64,000 bases of DNA, taken from Agromyces luteolus (GTDB taxonomy: Bacteria > Actinomycetota > Actinomycetes > Actinomycetales > Microbacteriaceae). How positions within the stretch are numbered: the first letter of the stretch is position 1; every line of letters begins with the position of its first letter. The notes under the pieces are model-generated. The model was not told the origin of the DNA. It searched no databases and was given only the letters and a program-made list of their open reading frames with translations. The position numbers were made by a program, and so were the translations under genes. The stretch is taken from NCBI RefSeq assembly GCF_009729855.1, contig NZ_WODA01000002.1:1-64000 (forward strand), written 5' to 3'. Of the stretch, positions 41,723-54,453 are shown in pieces.

Positions 41723-42463
41723 ATGCGACGCGCCCACGAGACATCCGGGAGCGGTTCGGGCACGCGGACGGTTCGGCCGCGTTCGACGCCAGAGCGTCGT
41801 GCGGCGACGACCGCCGGGGCCCTGGTGCTCGTGGCGATGATCGCGGGGGTCCTCAGCGTGGTCCCCGTGCTGGAGGAGCCGGACTACCTCGGATCGGTGA
41901 CGCAGCGCGGACCGGAGCTCGTCTCGGGCGCACTGTTCCAGCTGGTCATGGTGGTGGCGTACGCCGGCTTCGCGCTCGTCCTCCACCCGATCCTGAGGCG
42001 CGCGAGCCCGACGCTCGGCGTCGGCTTCGTCGGATTCCGGCTCGTCGCCTGCGGGTTCCACCTGCTCGCGATCGCCATGCTGGCGCTCCTGCTGGACCTC
42101 GCGCACGGGTACGACGCCGCGATCGGCACGCCGGCGGCCGAGGTGACCGCCATCGTCGCCGAGGCGGTGCGGATCGGGCGCGACCTCGTCAACCACGTCG
42201 TCGTGATCACCGCGATGGGCCTCGGCGACCTGCTGCTCTTCGTGCTGCTCCTCCGGTGGCGACTGGTCCCCCGGTGGCTGTCGGTGTGGGGCATCGCCGG
42301 CGTCGTGGCGGCGATCGCCGCGAGCGCGCTCCTGCTCGCCGGCGTCGTGGAGGTGGTCGGCGTGCCCTACCTGGCGCTCACCGCACCGCTCGCGCTGCAG
42401 GGCGTGGTGCTCGCGGGCCTGCTCGTCGTCCGCGGGCTCGACACGGCGCGGCTCCCGGCGTGA
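41723..42463 (+). CDS. DUF4386-family membrane protein
   Basis: This 246-residue protein has six membrane helices after a hydrophilic N-terminal ~28 residues. It resembles DUF4386 proteins of unknown role; some relatives are annotated as polytopic proteins linked to resistance or lipid handling. Motifs include GFRLVACGFHLLAIAMLALLL and FVLLLRWRLVPRWLSVWG. It is divergent from and almost certainly controlled by the TetR regulator through the two palindromes upstream. AGGAG lies 8 bases before ATG 41723. Confidence 0.8.
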   Translation: MRRAHETSGSGSGTRTVRPRSTPERRAATTAGALVLVAMIAGVLSVVPVLEEPDYLGSVTQRGPELVSGALFQLVMVVAYAGFALVLHPILRRASPTLGVGFVGFRLVACGFHLLAIAMLALLLDLAHGYDAAIGTPAAEVTAIVAEAVRIGRDLVNHVVVITAMGLGDLLLFVLLLRWRLVPRWLSVWGIAGVVAAIAASALLLAGVVEVVGVPYLALTAPLALQGVVLAGLLVVRGLDTARLPA

Positions 42464-42490
42464 GCCCGACCGGCCGGCGGCGCCGCGCGG

Positions 42491-43021
42491 TCAACCGCCC
42501 GCCGGAGCCGGTGGTCCCGCGATGGCGCCGAGCGCCCAGGCGTAGTGCCCGCCGAGGCACTCGTGCGCGGGCTCGGCCAGGGTGGCGCCCCGAAGCCACG
42601 CTCGCCCGTCGCTGAAGATCTCGGCGTCGCTCATCGCGTCGAGGCGGGCGAGCGACGAGTCGTGGCTCGCCCTGAGCCGTGCTCGGGCGGTGGTCGGATC
42701 GCCGTCGCCCCGGTAGCGGTCGCGCAGGTCGCGGTTCAGGCGGTCGAGGTCGCGCCAGGTGTACCCGTCGGCGGGATACGCGGGCGCCTCGCCCGCGGCG
42801 TCGGCGGCGAGCCAGCCGAGCAGCAGCACGTGCCAGGCGTGCAGGTGGTTGACGACGTCGACCGCGTCCCGGTCGCGCGGCGCGGGGGCCGCGGCATCCG
42901 TCATCGGCTCGTCACGGCCGGGGAGCGCGACGCCGTCGAGGGCGTCGAGCGCGCGTTCGAGTTCGGCGAAGCGCTCGACCGCCTGGCGGACCAGGTCGGC
43001 GCGGTGCTGCGGGATGCTCAC
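42491..43021 (-). CDS. ClbS/DfsB-family four-helix protein
   Basis: This 176-residue protein resembles the ClbS/DfsB family of the DinB-like four-helix bundle superfamily. The recognisable segments are the N-terminal helix RADLVRQAVERFAELERALDAL, the WHVLLLGWL helix and GHYAWALGAIAG at the end. ClbS hydrolyses colibactin, and DfsB-type members are often annotated as self-resistance or detoxification proteins, but most members are uncharacterised. GTG 43021 is 6 bases after a minus-strand TAGGCT, so it is likely leaderless. It ends 28 bp from the convergent DUF4386 gene. Confidence 0.75.
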   Translation of the reverse strand: MSIPQHRADLVRQAVERFAELERALDALDGVALPGRDEPMTDAAAPAPRDRDAVDVVNHLHAWHVLLLGWLAADAAGEAPAYPADGYTWRDLDRLNRDLRDRYRGDGDPTTARARLRASHDSSLARLDAMSDAEIFSDGRAWLRGATLAEPAHECLGGHYAWALGAIAGPPAPAGG

Positions 43022-43030
43022 GCGCCCAGC

Positions 43031-44793
43031 CTACGATCCGTGCGCGACGGCGAGGATCGCGGCCGTCTCGGGCGGGAGTTCGATCATGCGGTCGGGCACG
43101 CCGGCGTCGGCGAGCGCGGGATCGGTCGCGAGCAGCACCTCGGCCGGTCCGTCGAGCTCGAGCGCCCACGGCGACGCGCCGAGGTTCACGAGCACCACGA
43201 CCCGCTCGTGGGCGTCGGGGGCGCCGCGATCCATCCGGAACCGGCTCGCCGCATCATCCGCCCACGCCGTCGTGTGCTCGAACGCCGGGTCGGTGAGCTC
43301 GGGGCGCGCGCGGCGGAGGGCGAGCAGTCGGCGGTGCAGGTCGAGCAGGCGCGCGTGCGCGCCGTCCGTCTGGCTGGGCTCCGACCACTCGAGCTTGGAG
43401 CGCCGGAAGGTCTCGGGGTCCTGCGGGTCGGGCACGAGCGACTCGTCCCAGCCCATGCGGGCGAACTCGGCGATGCGCCCCTCGGCGGTCGCACGGCCGA
43501 GCTCGGGCTCGGGGTGCGACGTGAAGAACGCCCAGGGCGTCGACGCGCCCCACTCCTCGCCCATGAACAGCATGGGCGTGAACGGCGTCGTCAGGTTCAG
43601 CACGGCGGCGATCGCCAGCCGGGCCTCGCCGAGCGCGGGCGAGAGGCGGTCGCCGGCCGCGCGGTTGCCGACCTGATCGTGGTCCTGCGCGAACGTCACG
43701 AGGCGCCAGGCCGGCACGGCCGGATCGATCGGCCGTCCGTGGTCGCGCCCGCGGAACGACGAGTAGGTGCCGTCGTGGAAGAAGCCGCGCGTCGTGGTCT
43801 TCACGAGCGCGTCGAGCGGCGCGAAGTCGGCGTAATAGCCCGCGGTCTCGCCCGTGAGGGCGACGTGCATCGCGTGGTGGTGGTCGTCGCTCCACTGCGC
43901 GGTGAGACCGTATCCGCCCGCCTCGCGCGGCAGGATGAGCGTCGGATCGTTGAGGTCGGACTCGGCGATCAGCGTGAGCGGCCGGCCGAGGTGCGCCGAG
44001 AGCGCGTCGGCGTGCTCGGCGAGCTCGCGCAGGATGTGCCGGTCCGACCGGTCGCGCAGGGCGTGCACCGCGTCGAGCCGCAGCCCGTCGACGTGGAAGT
44101 CGCGCAGCCACGTCATCGCGTTCTCGACGATGTAGCGGCGCACCTCGGGTTCGTCGAGGTTCACCGAGTCGCCCCACGTGTTGCGCTCGGCCGTGCGCAG
44201 GTACGGCCCGAACCGCGGCAGGTAGTTGCCGCTCGGTCCGAGGTGGTTGTAGACGACGTCCTGGATGACGGCGAGCCCGCGCGCGTGGCACGCGTCGACG
44301 AAGCGCTGGTAGGCGGCCGGCCCACCGTACGCCTCGTGGACGGCGTACCAGAGCACGCCGTCGTAGCCCCAGTTGTGCGTGCCGTTGAACGCGTTGACGG
44401 GCAGCAGTTCGACGAAGTCGATTCCGAGGTCGACGAGGTGGTCGAGTCGCTCGATCGCCGAATCGAGCGTGCCGTCGGGCGTGTACGTGCCGACGTGCAG
44501 CTCGTACACGGTGCCGCCCGCGAGCTGCCGGCCGGTCCACTCGGCATCCGCCCACTCGTGGGCGCCGAGGTCGAAGGCGGCGCTCAGTTCGTGCACGCCG
44601 AGCGGCTGCCGGAGCGATCGCGGGTCCGGGAGGGCCCGGTGGTCGTCGTCGAGCACGAATCCGTACTCGTCGCCGGGCGCGAGCTCGACGTCGGCGTGCC
44701 ACCGGTCGCGGTCGTCGCGCCGCATCGGCAGGTCGGCGCGGCCCGGGCGTCGCAGCGCGACGCGCGTCGGGATCGGAGCCCAGAGCTCGGGCG

Positions 44794-44797
<4 letters not shown>
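43031..44797 (-). CDS. treZ: Malto-oligosyltrehalose trehalohydrolase TreZ
   Basis: This 588-residue GH13 enzyme releases trehalose from maltooligosyltrehalose made by TreY. An N-terminal beta domain (about 1-90) precedes the catalytic barrel. Conserved regions visible are [21 protein letters not shown] (nucleophile Asp), LIAESDLND (acid/base Glu) and AQDHDQVGN. The ATG at 44797 overlaps the treY stop by 4 bp (ATGA), so the two genes are translationally coupled, and treZ is the last gene of the operon. No signal peptide. The assignment is secure from order and motifs. Confidence 0.95.
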
Positions 44798-47273
<2,476 letters not shown>

Positions 47274-47277
<4 letters not shown>

Positions 47278-49481
47278 GTGCCCGCCTCCGTCCTCGGCGC
47301 GGGGGCCTCGTCCTTGGCCGCCGCGACCATCGCCGACAGCGACGCGGCGACCGAGTGGTCGACCTCCTCGGGCGTGGGGTCGTGCTGGCGCAGCACGACG
47401 AGCGACCGCTGCTCGAGCGCGATGACGTCACCCGGCTGGACCGGGTCGCTGTCGGCCCGACGGCCCGCCGTGTCGATGAGCACCTCCCACTCGGGCGAGA
47501 GCTCGTGCCGCGGGATCGTGAACTCGACCGTGTCGTCGTGCGCGTTGAACAGCACGATGAAGTGCCGGTCGACGATGCGCTCGCCCCGTCGGTCGCGCTC
47601 GCGGATGCCCTCGCCGTTCAGGAACACGCCGATCGCCTTGCCGAACCCCGCGTCCCAGTCCTCGGGCGCCATGATCGTGCCGTCGGGGCGCAGCCAGACC
47701 AGGTCGGGCACCGGGCCGCCCTCGGGCTGGCGCACGGGTCGGCCGTCGAAGAACCGGCTCCGACGGAACGTCGGATGCTCCGCTCGAAGCTTCGCCACCG
47801 CCGCCGTGAACTCGATGAGCGGCTGGTCGGCGTGCTCCCAGTCGACCCAGCTGAGCGCGCTGTCCTGCGCGTAGACGTTGTTGTTGCCCTGCTGCGTGCG
47901 CCCGAGCTCGTCGCCGTGCGAGAGCATCGGCACGCCCTGCGAGAGCAGCAGGGTCGCGATGAAGTTGCGCTGCTGACGCGCCCGGAGGGTGAGGATGTCG
48001 GGATCGTCGGTCGGGCCCTCGACGCCGAGGTTGTACGAGCGGTTGTGCGATTCCCCGTCCTTGCCGCCCTCGCCGTTGGCGTCGTTGTGCTTCTCGTTGT
48101 ACGACACCAGGTCGCGCAGCGTGAAGCCGTCGTGCGCCGTGACGAAGTTGATGGATGCCACGGGCCGCCGCCCCGAGTGCTCGTAGAGGTCGGCCGAACC
48201 GGTGAACCGCGAGGCGAACTCGCCGAGCGTCGCCGGCTCGCCGCGCCAGAAGTCGCGGACGGTGTCGCGGTACTTGCCGTTCCACTCGGTCCACTGCGGC
48301 GGGAAGTTGCCGACCTGGTACCCGCCGGGGCCGACGTCCCACGGCTCGGCGATGAGCTTGACCTGCGAGACCACCGGGTCCTGCTGCACGAGCTCGAAGA
48401 AGGTCGACAGCTTGTCGACCTCGTAGAACTCGCGTGCGAGCGTCGACGCGAGGTCGAAGCGGAATCCGTCGACGTGCATCTCGAGCACCCAGTACCGGAG
48501 CGAGTCCATGATGAGCTGCAGCGCGTGCGGGTTGCCGACGTTCAGCGAGTTGCCCGTGCCCGTGTAGTCCATGTAGAAGCGCTTGTCGTCGTCGACGAGC
48601 CGGTAGTAGGCGGCGTTGTCGATGCCGCGCATCGACAGCGTCGGCCCGAGGTGGTTGCCCTCGGCCGTGTGGTTGTAGACGACGTCGAGGATCACCTCGA
48701 TGCCCGCGGCGTGCAGGGCCTTCACCATCGCCTTGAACTCCTGCACCTGCTCGCCGCGCTGGCCGGTCGAGGCGTACGCGTTGTGCGGTGCGAAGAACGC
48801 GATGGTGTTGTAGCCCCAGTAGTTCGACAGGCCCTTCTCCTGCAGGGTGCCGTCGTCGACGAACTGGTGCACGGGCATGAGCTCGATCGCCGTGACGCCC
48901 AGCTTCCTCAGGTGCTCGGTGACGACCGGGTGCCCGATTCCCGCGTAGGTGCCGCGGATCTCCTCGGGCACGCCGGGCAGCGTCTCGGTGAGGCCCTTCA
49001 CGTGCGCCTCGTAGATGAACGAGGCGGCGTACGGGGTGCGGGGATGCCGGTCGCCGGTCCAGTCGAAGAACGGGTTGGTGACGACGCCGAGCATCATGCT
49101 CTTCGCGGAGTTCTGGTCGTTCCGCCCGTCGGGCTCGCCGAACGGGTAGCCGAACAACGACTGGTTCCAGTTCAGCTCGCCCTCGACGGCCTTGGCGTAC
49201 GGGTCGAGCAGCAGCTTGTTCGGGTTGCAGCGGAGGCCCTTCGCCGGGTCGTTCGGCCCGTGGACGCGGTAGCCGTAGCGCTGGCCGGGCTGCACCTGTG
49301 GGAGGTACGCGTGCCAGATGTACGCGTCCACGTCGATGAGCTCGACCCGCTTCTCGCGCCGCCGGTTGTCGAACAGGCAGAGCTCGACCTTGTCGGCGAC
49401 CTCGCTGAACAGCGCGAAGTTCGTGCCGTTCCCGTCGAACGTCGCGCCGAGCGGGTAGGTGGAGCCGGGCCAACTGTGCAT
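47274..49481 (-). CDS. glgX: Glycogen debranching enzyme GlgX/TreX
   Basis: This 735-residue GH13 isoamylase-type enzyme cleaves alpha-1,6 branches to supply linear maltooligosaccharides to TreY. The starch-binding-like N-terminal domain (about 1-140) is followed by the barrel. Visible motifs are [46 protein letters not shown] and [21 protein letters not shown] short Lys/Ala/Glu-rich tail ends the protein. ATG 49481 is the first gene of the treX-treY-treZ operon. GTTGGGGG just upstream is a weak ribosome site. An out-of-frame ATG lies 4 bases upstream. Confidence 0.95.
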
Positions 49482-49606
49482 GCATCCCCCAACGGTGAGC
49501 CTCCGGCCATCGTAGGGGGCGGATGTTTCACGCCGGCGTCCGTTGACGGGAGCGGGCCTCTCGTGGTGGGTGCGACGTCCGCGGCCCCGCCCAGCACGCG
49601 GGAACG

Positions 49607-49651
49607 CCGACGGCCGGGGTGCGACCTCGTCGCCGCCCCGGCCGCCGTCGG
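49607..49651 (-). terminator. GC-rich hairpin after the lipoprotein gene
   Basis: The arms CCGACGGCCGGGG (49607-49619) and CCCCGGCCGCCGTCGG (49636-49651) form a strong stem with a 3-base bulge. It lies 20 bases after the stop of the minus-strand lipoprotein gene and before the glgX start. There is no T tract. Confidence 0.5.
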
Positions 49652-49672
49652 ACGTCTCCGCCCGGATGGGTC

Positions 49673-50146
49673 CTACTCGGACTCGGTGTCGGACTCCGTG
49701 TCGCAGGACGCGGCGACGGCGCCCGACGCCTCCTGGACCGCCGCCTGCTGGGAGGCGAGCTCATCGGGGTCCTGCTCGATGGTCATCGCCGCAGGGTCCT
49801 CCTCGGAGGGCACCTCCTCCAGGCCGCCGGCGTAGGTCGAGACCTCGTTGAGCGCGGTCTGGAACCCGCCGAGCGAGTCGATCAGCGCATCGCTGTCGCC
49901 GGCCTCCTCGATCAGCGCGTCGGTCCGCTCCGAGGCCTCGCCCAGGTAGTCCTGGAGCCCCTCGAGCGACGCCGGCGCGGCGAGGTTGTTCTGGACGCCG
50001 TTCGAGATGTCGCGAACCTCCGCGGCGATCGACGAGCAGCTCTCATCACCGGTCGCGGCGGTGTCCCCGCCGTCGCCGGACGCGCAGCCCGTGAGCGCGA
50101 GGGCACCGGCGAAGACCAGTGCCGCGGGCATGGTGAAACGTCGCAT
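49673..50146 (-). CDS. Small secreted lipoprotein, function unknown
   Basis: This 157-residue acidic protein has a lipoprotein signal peptide (MRRFTMPAALVFAGALALTGC, Cys about residue 21). The mature part is predicted mostly helical (about 38-145; Glu/Asp/Ala/Leu-rich with ALIEEAGDSDALIDSLGGFQTAL) and ends in an acidic repeat (DTESDTESE). It has two cysteines after the lipobox (in DESCSS and AASCDTES) that could pair. I recognise no family. It is flanked by tRNA-Ser on the same strand and has no operon partners. Confidence 0.75.
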   Translation of the reverse strand: MRRFTMPAALVFAGALALTGCASGDGGDTAATGDESCSSIAAEVRDISNGVQNNLAAPASLEGLQDYLGEASERTDALIEEAGDSDALIDSLGGFQTALNEVSTYAGGLEEVPSEEDPAAMTIEQDPDELASQQAAVQEASGAVAASCDTESDTESE

Positions 50147-50292
50147 TCTGCAACTCCCCCTGTGTCGTGTGGAACAGGTGGAGCATAGCCCTCGGCGCCG
50201 ACATCCCTCCAGAGCCCGGCCGACGGGCTCCGGCTGCGCCGGAAACGCGGAACGGCCGCGATGCACGCGGCCGTTCGGCTCGATGTCATGAG

Positions 50293-50381
50293 CGGAGACG
50301 GCGGGATTTGAACCCGCGGTCCCCTTACGGGGACTCCACCTTAGCAGGGTGGTGCACTCGACCGGACTATGCGACGTCTCC
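50293..50381 (-). tRNA. tRNA-Ser (anticodon GCT)
   Basis: This 89-nt class II tRNA has acceptor stem GGAGACG/CGTCTCC, a long variable arm (AGTCCCCGTAAGGGGAC) and an anticodon loop containing GCT. The T arm reads GGGTTCAAATCCC. CCA is not encoded. It reads AGC/AGU codons. Confidence 0.96.
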
Positions 50382-50510
50382 TCGTGAACGCCCGAAGGCG
50401 AACGCGACTGCCATCATAACCGGCATCCCGCCCAAAACACGATTCGGCGGTGCGGATGCCGCGGCTCGCGCCGCAGCACGCCCGTGGCGGTCGTGCGCGA
50501 CGACCGCCGG

Positions 50511-51815
50511 CTACTGGTCGGCGAGCGTGCGGCCGGCCGAACAGCGGGTCTCGGCGGCGGTCTGGCCGGTGACGTCGCTCGGCAGCGCCTGCTGGGTCGG
50601 CTCGGGGGCCGCCGGCTCGGCGGGAGCGTCGGTCGCCGGCTCCTCCGCGGGCGTCTCCTCGGTCGGCGTCTCGGCGACGGGCTCCTCGGTCGGCGTCGTG
50701 CTCGGGTCGCCGCTCGAGGTGAATGTCGCATCCTCCGCCGCGGTCGGGTCGAACGAGACCGGGGTGTCGTTCTGGAGCGCGAGGTTGACGAGCTCGGCCG
50801 ACTCGGTGGCCGCGACGCCGCCGTCGACGTAGCCGGTCGGGTACTGGATGAACGCGATCTTCGAGAGGTCGGTGTCCTTCAGCGCCTTCGCGATCGAGAC
50901 CATGCGCGTCGGGTCGGTGAGGCTGTCGGAGAGCTGCATGTTCGCCAGCGCCGCCTTCGCGATGCCGTAGAGCTTCACGGGGTCGGTGTAGGTGCCGTCG
51001 CTCTGCAGCTTGCGCGCGAGCGCCGAGAGGAAGACCTGCTGGTTCGAGATGCGGCCCAGGTCGGAGCCGTCGCCGACGCCGTGGCGGGTGCGGAGGAACT
51101 GCAGCGCGTCGATCCCTGCGAGCGAGTGCGTGCCCGCGTCGAGGAACATACCCGTGTACTCGTCCTCGATGGGTTCGGCCACGCAGACCTCGACGCCGCC
51201 GACGGCCTCGGAGAGGCCGGCGACGCCCATGAACTGCACGACGCCCGCGAACGGGATGGTCACGCCGGTGAGCTCCTCGACGGTCTTCACGACGCAGGGC
51301 ACGCCGCCGTACGAGAGCACCGAGTTGATCTTGACGTCGTACTGCTCCCAGACCTCCTCGCCCGATTCGGGGTCGGTGCATCCGGCAGGCACGTCGACGA
51401 ACATGTCGCGGGGGAAGCTGATGACCTCGACGTGCGAGTGGTCCTCCGAGATGTGCATGAGCATCGTGACGTCGTTGAGGACCGCGGTCTCCTCGTCGGG
51501 GTCGCCGAAGCCCGTGCCCTGGCCGGCTCGGCTGTCGCTGCCGATGACGAGCAGGTTGACGCCGCCCTCGATCGCGCCGACATCGGGCACGCCCTCGAGC
51601 ACGTCCTCGTTGCCGAGCGTCACGGTCGGCTTGGCGGTCGCGGCGAGGTCGAACGCGGCGTAGGCGGCGACGGCCGCCCCCGAGGTGAGGACCACTGCGA
51701 CGACCGAGGCGAGCGCCTTCGTGAGGGTGCCCCAGACTCCGTTGCGACGGAGGCGCCCGTGGCGCGTGCTCGAGGCGTCGGGTCGCGACGTGGGCTGCGG
51801 GGAGGTGCGGCTCAC
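50511..51815 (-). CDS. LytR-CpsA-Psr (LCP) family cell-wall ligase, paralogue 1
   Basis: This 434-residue LCP protein attaches glycopolymers to peptidoglycan from a lipid carrier. A single N-terminal membrane helix (about 30-52) is followed by the extracytoplasmic LCP domain (about 80-320). Active-site motifs are visible: SDSRAG, ISFPRDMFVDVPAG and FLRTRHGVGDGSDLGRISNQQ. A Thr/Glu/Pro-rich linker precedes a conserved C-terminal cap (LPSDVTGQTAAETRCS). The GTG start has GAGAGGAGA 5-13 bases upstream. The next LCP paralogue lies upstream with only a tRNA-Ser gene between them. Confidence 0.9.
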   Translation of the reverse strand: MSRTSPQPTSRPDASSTRHGRLRRNGVWGTLTKALASVVAVVLTSGAAVAAYAAFDLAATAKPTVTLGNEDVLEGVPDVGAIEGGVNLLVIGSDSRAGQGTGFGDPDEETAVLNDVTMLMHISEDHSHVEVISFPRDMFVDVPAGCTDPESGEEVWEQYDVKINSVLSYGGVPCVVKTVEELTGVTIPFAGVVQFMGVAGLSEAVGGVEVCVAEPIEDEYTGMFLDAGTHSLAGIDALQFLRTRHGVGDGSDLGRISNQQVFLSALARKLQSDGTYTDPVKLYGIAKAALANMQLSDSLTDPTRMVSIAKALKDTDLSKIAFIQYPTGYVDGGVAATESAELVNLALQNDTPVSFDPTAAEDATFTSSGDPSTTPTEEPVAETPTEETPAEEPATDAPAEPAAPEPTQQALPSDVTGQTAAETRCSAGRTLADQ

Positions 51816-51864
51816 TCGGTCTCCTCTCGGGGTCTCGGTCGGTCTCGGTGGTGCGGGATCTCGG

Positions 51865-51949
51865 CGGAGGGCGTGGGATTCGAACCCACGAGGCATTGCT
51901 GCCCACTGGTTTTCAAGACCAGCTCCATCGGCCGCTCGGACAGCCCTCC
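51865..51949 (-). tRNA. tRNA-Ser (anticodon TGA)
   Basis: This 85-nt class II tRNA has acceptor stem GGAGGGC/GCCCTCC and an anticodon loop CTTGAAA (TGA). It has a long variable arm and T arm GGGTTCGAATCCC. CCA is not encoded. It sits between the two LCP genes, which are on the same strand. Confidence 0.96.
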
Positions 51950-52099
51950 TCGCCCGGCGCGCCGCCGGACCGCGTTTCCGCGGCACGTCGACGGGCTGGG
52001 CAGGCCCCGATTCTAGCCGAACCGCATCCGCATCAGATTTCCACGTCGCGGCTGTGAGGGCCCTGAACCGCCCTCGGAGCGATCGGGGGAATGCCCGGG

Positions 52100-53518
52100 T
52101 CAGCCCGAATTCGCCGCCGCGCAGCGCACGTCCGCCGCGGTCTGGCCGCTCACGTCGCCCGGCAGCGCCTCGGTCGTCGGCTCCGAGGTCGGCGCGGGGG
52201 TCGCCGCATCCGTGGCCTGGGGCGGCTCAGTGGCCTCGGGCGTGTCGGATGCCTCGCCGGCGGGCGCCTCGGCCGGGTCATCCGTCGCGTTCGGATCGAC
52301 CGTCCCGAACGGGGTGTCGTCGGTCGCCGTCGGGTCGAACTGCACGGCGACGTCCTGCTGCAGGGCGGATGCCACGATGCTCGCCGACGCCGCGGGGACG
52401 ACCGCGCCCAGGTCGTCGGTGTAGACGGTCGGGTACTGGATGAACGCGATCCGGTCGAGGTCGGTCGACTGCAGCGCGCGGGCGACGGACACCAGGCGCC
52501 CGAGGTCCTGGAGTCCGGAGGAGAGGGTCATGTTCGTGACCACGGCACGGGCGATGCCGTACAGCTTCACGGGGTCTCCGAGCGTGCCGGCGGACTGCAG
52601 GGTGCGCGCGAGGGAGGCGAGGAACGTCTGCTGGCTCGAGATGCGGGCGAGGTCGCTGCCGTCGCCGACCGCATGCCGGGTGCGGAGGAAGGCGAGCGCC
52701 TCGTAGCCCTTGATGACGTGCGAGCCGGCATCGAGCACGAGGCCGGTGTAGGCGTCGTCGATCGGGTCGACGACGCACACCTCGACGCCGCCGACGGCCT
52801 CGGACAGCGCGGCGACCCCGTCGAACTCGACCACGCCGCCGACCGGGATGGTGATGCCGAGCATCTGCTCGAGGGTCTTCGCGATGCAGCCCATCCCGCC
52901 GTCGTTGAGGATCGTGTTGATCTTCACCCCGTAGCGCGCGGAGTAGCCGAAGGCCTCGGGGTCCTCGGGATCCGGGCACGCGGGCACGTCGACGAGCAGG
53001 TCGCGGGGGAAGCTCACGACCTCGGCGTGCGAGTGGTCCTGCGAGATGTGCAGGAGCATGGTCACGTCGTTCAGCACGCCGGACTCGATGTCGGGGTCGC
53101 CGAACGCCCCGCTCGCGGGCCGCTTGTCGCTGCCGACGAGCAGGAAGTTGAGGCCGCCCTCCATCGCGCCGATGTCCGGGACGCTCTCGAGCACCTGCTC
53201 GCTCGCGAACTTCACGCTCGGCTTCGCCGCGACCGGTTCGACGATCGAGCTGACCGCGTACGCGCCGATCGCACCGGATGCCACGAGCAGCGCCGCGAGG
53301 GTCGCCCCGACGCCCTTCGCCAGCGCGCGGCCGGCGCCACGACGCGGGAGCCGGCCGTGGTGGGCCGGTGGCACCGCCGCCTCGGTGAGCACGGGCGGGA
53401 GCCGCGAAGGCGGCGGCGCGGGCGGAGGGATGACGGCGGGCAGCCGGACGTGCCCGACCGTCGCGCCGTCGTCATCCGTCGGCGTGTCGTCGTGCGGTGC
53501 GTCGATCAGATCGCTCAC
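52100..53518 (-). CDS. LytR-CpsA-Psr (LCP) family cell-wall ligase, paralogue 2
   Basis: This 472-residue LCP protein is similar throughout to the neighbouring paralogue. A longer Pro-rich cytoplasmic N-terminus (about 1-65) precedes the membrane helix (about 70-92). The motifs are VGSDKRPASG, VSFPRDLLVDVPA and FLRTRHAVGDGSDLARISSQQ. The Thr/Pro/Ala linker and the C-terminal cap LPGDVSGQTAADVRCA correspond to those in paralogue 1. The pair probably arose by tandem duplication across the tRNA-Ser gene. GTG start; TAGGAT lies about 20 bases upstream on the minus strand. It likely ligates a cell-wall glycopolymer. Confidence 0.9.
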   Translation of the reverse strand: MSDLIDAPHDDTPTDDDGATVGHVRLPAVIPPPAPPPSRLPPVLTEAAVPPAHHGRLPRRGAGRALAKGVGATLAALLVASGAIGAYAVSSIVEPVAAKPSVKFASEQVLESVPDIGAMEGGLNFLLVGSDKRPASGAFGDPDIESGVLNDVTMLLHISQDHSHAEVVSFPRDLLVDVPACPDPEDPEAFGYSARYGVKINTILNDGGMGCIAKTLEQMLGITIPVGGVVEFDGVAALSEAVGGVEVCVVDPIDDAYTGLVLDAGSHVIKGYEALAFLRTRHAVGDGSDLARISSQQTFLASLARTLQSAGTLGDPVKLYGIARAVVTNMTLSSGLQDLGRLVSVARALQSTDLDRIAFIQYPTVYTDDLGAVVPAASASIVASALQQDVAVQFDPTATDDTPFGTVDPNATDDPAEAPAGEASDTPEATEPPQATDAATPAPTSEPTTEALPGDVSGQTAADVRCAAANSG

Positions 53519-53605
53519 GCGTTCCCCCGATCGCGATCCTAACCACGTTCGGCCTGATCAGGGGCGGAACTCCGCCGTTCGTGATGCGAACGCGACGCGC
53601 ACGGC

Positions 53606-53637
53606 CGGCTCGCGCGCACCGCGCGCGGGGCGAGCCG
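53606..53637 (-). terminator. Hairpin after the serS-HAD operon
   Basis: The stem CGGCTCGC / GCGAGCCG, with further GC pairing inside, lies directly after the HAD gene stop on the minus strand. There is no T tract. Confidence 0.45.
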
Positions 53638-53640
53638 CGG

Positions 53641-54453
53641 TCAGGGCAGCGAGTCGAGGACGGGCGCGAGCCCCGCCTCCTCGATGGGGCCGGTGCGTTC
53701 GTGCGCGGCGGCGACGACCTCGGCGGGAGCCTGTCCCATCGCGACGGACCGGCCCGCGGCGCCCGCCCAGTGGAACATCTCGATGTCATTGCGGCCGTCG
53801 CCGACGGCGATCACGCGGCGCAGCGGCACCCCGAGCCATCCGCGCACCCGCTCGAGCGCCGTGGCCTTGTTCACGCCGTCGGGAGCGATGTCGAGCCACG
53901 CGGTCCAGCCGATCGCGTAGCTGACGTGGTGCAGGCCCATCCGCTCGACGAGGCCGAAGAACTCGTCGAGGTCGTGGTCGACCGACGTCGCGACCACGCG
54001 GGTCGCGGGCTGCCCGAGCAGTCCCTCGAACTCCACCTCGCGCGCCCGCTCGAGGTTCCAGTCGGACATGCCGCGGGTGAAGAGCCGGTAGCCGTCGGCG
54101 AGCTCGACGAGGAACCGCCCGCTCGGCAGTTCGTCGCGGATGCGCAGCAGCACGTCGGTCGGGTCGAACGTCTCGACGTGCGCCTGCGTCCACCCGTCGG
54201 GCGACGACGGGTCGCGGCGCATGGTGATGGCGCCGTTCGCCGTGACGACGTACTCGGGCTCGAGCCCGAGGTGCTCGAGCACGGGCCGCGTGGTCGACCA
54301 GGAGCGCCCGGTGGCGAGCGTCACCACGTGGCCCCGGGCGACGGCGGATGCCACGGCCTCGACGACGGCGGGATCGATCGACTCGTCCTCGTGCATGATC
54401 GTGCCGTCGACGTCGAGGGCGACGAACCAGCGCTCGTCGGCAGCGGCGGTCAT
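53641..54453 (-). CDS. HAD-family hydrolase, Cof-type phosphatase
   Basis: This 270-residue HAD hydrolase of the Cof/class IIB type has the nucleophile motif ALDVDGTIM near the N-terminus, motif II in [14 protein letters not shown] and motif IV in [15 protein letters not shown] cap domain (about 90-185) sits between the core halves. Such enzymes dephosphorylate sugar phosphates or nucleotides; its substrate is unknown. Its ATG overlaps the serS stop by 4 bp, so it is translationally coupled to seryl-tRNA synthetase. I recall a serS-HAD pair in Actinobacteria, but the functional link is unknown. Confidence 0.9.
   Translation of the reverse strand: MTAAADERWFVALDVDGTIMHEDESIDPAVVEAVASAVARGHVVTLATGRSWSTTRPVLEHLGLEPEYVVTANGAITMRRDPSSPDGWTQAHVETFDPTDVLLRIRDELPSGRFLVELADGYRLFTRGMSDWNLERAREVEFEGLLGQPATRVVATSVDHDLDEFFGLVERMGLHHVSYAIGWTAWLDIAPDGVNKATALERVRGWLGVPLRRVIAVGDGRNDIEMFHWAGAAGRSVAMGQAPAEVVAAAHERTGPIEEAGLAPVLDSLP

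Noticed and set aside
49482-49672. Possible small gene between glgX and the lipoprotein gene
   Set aside because: No frame with a plausible start and codon usage; the stretch is mostly a GC-rich hairpin.
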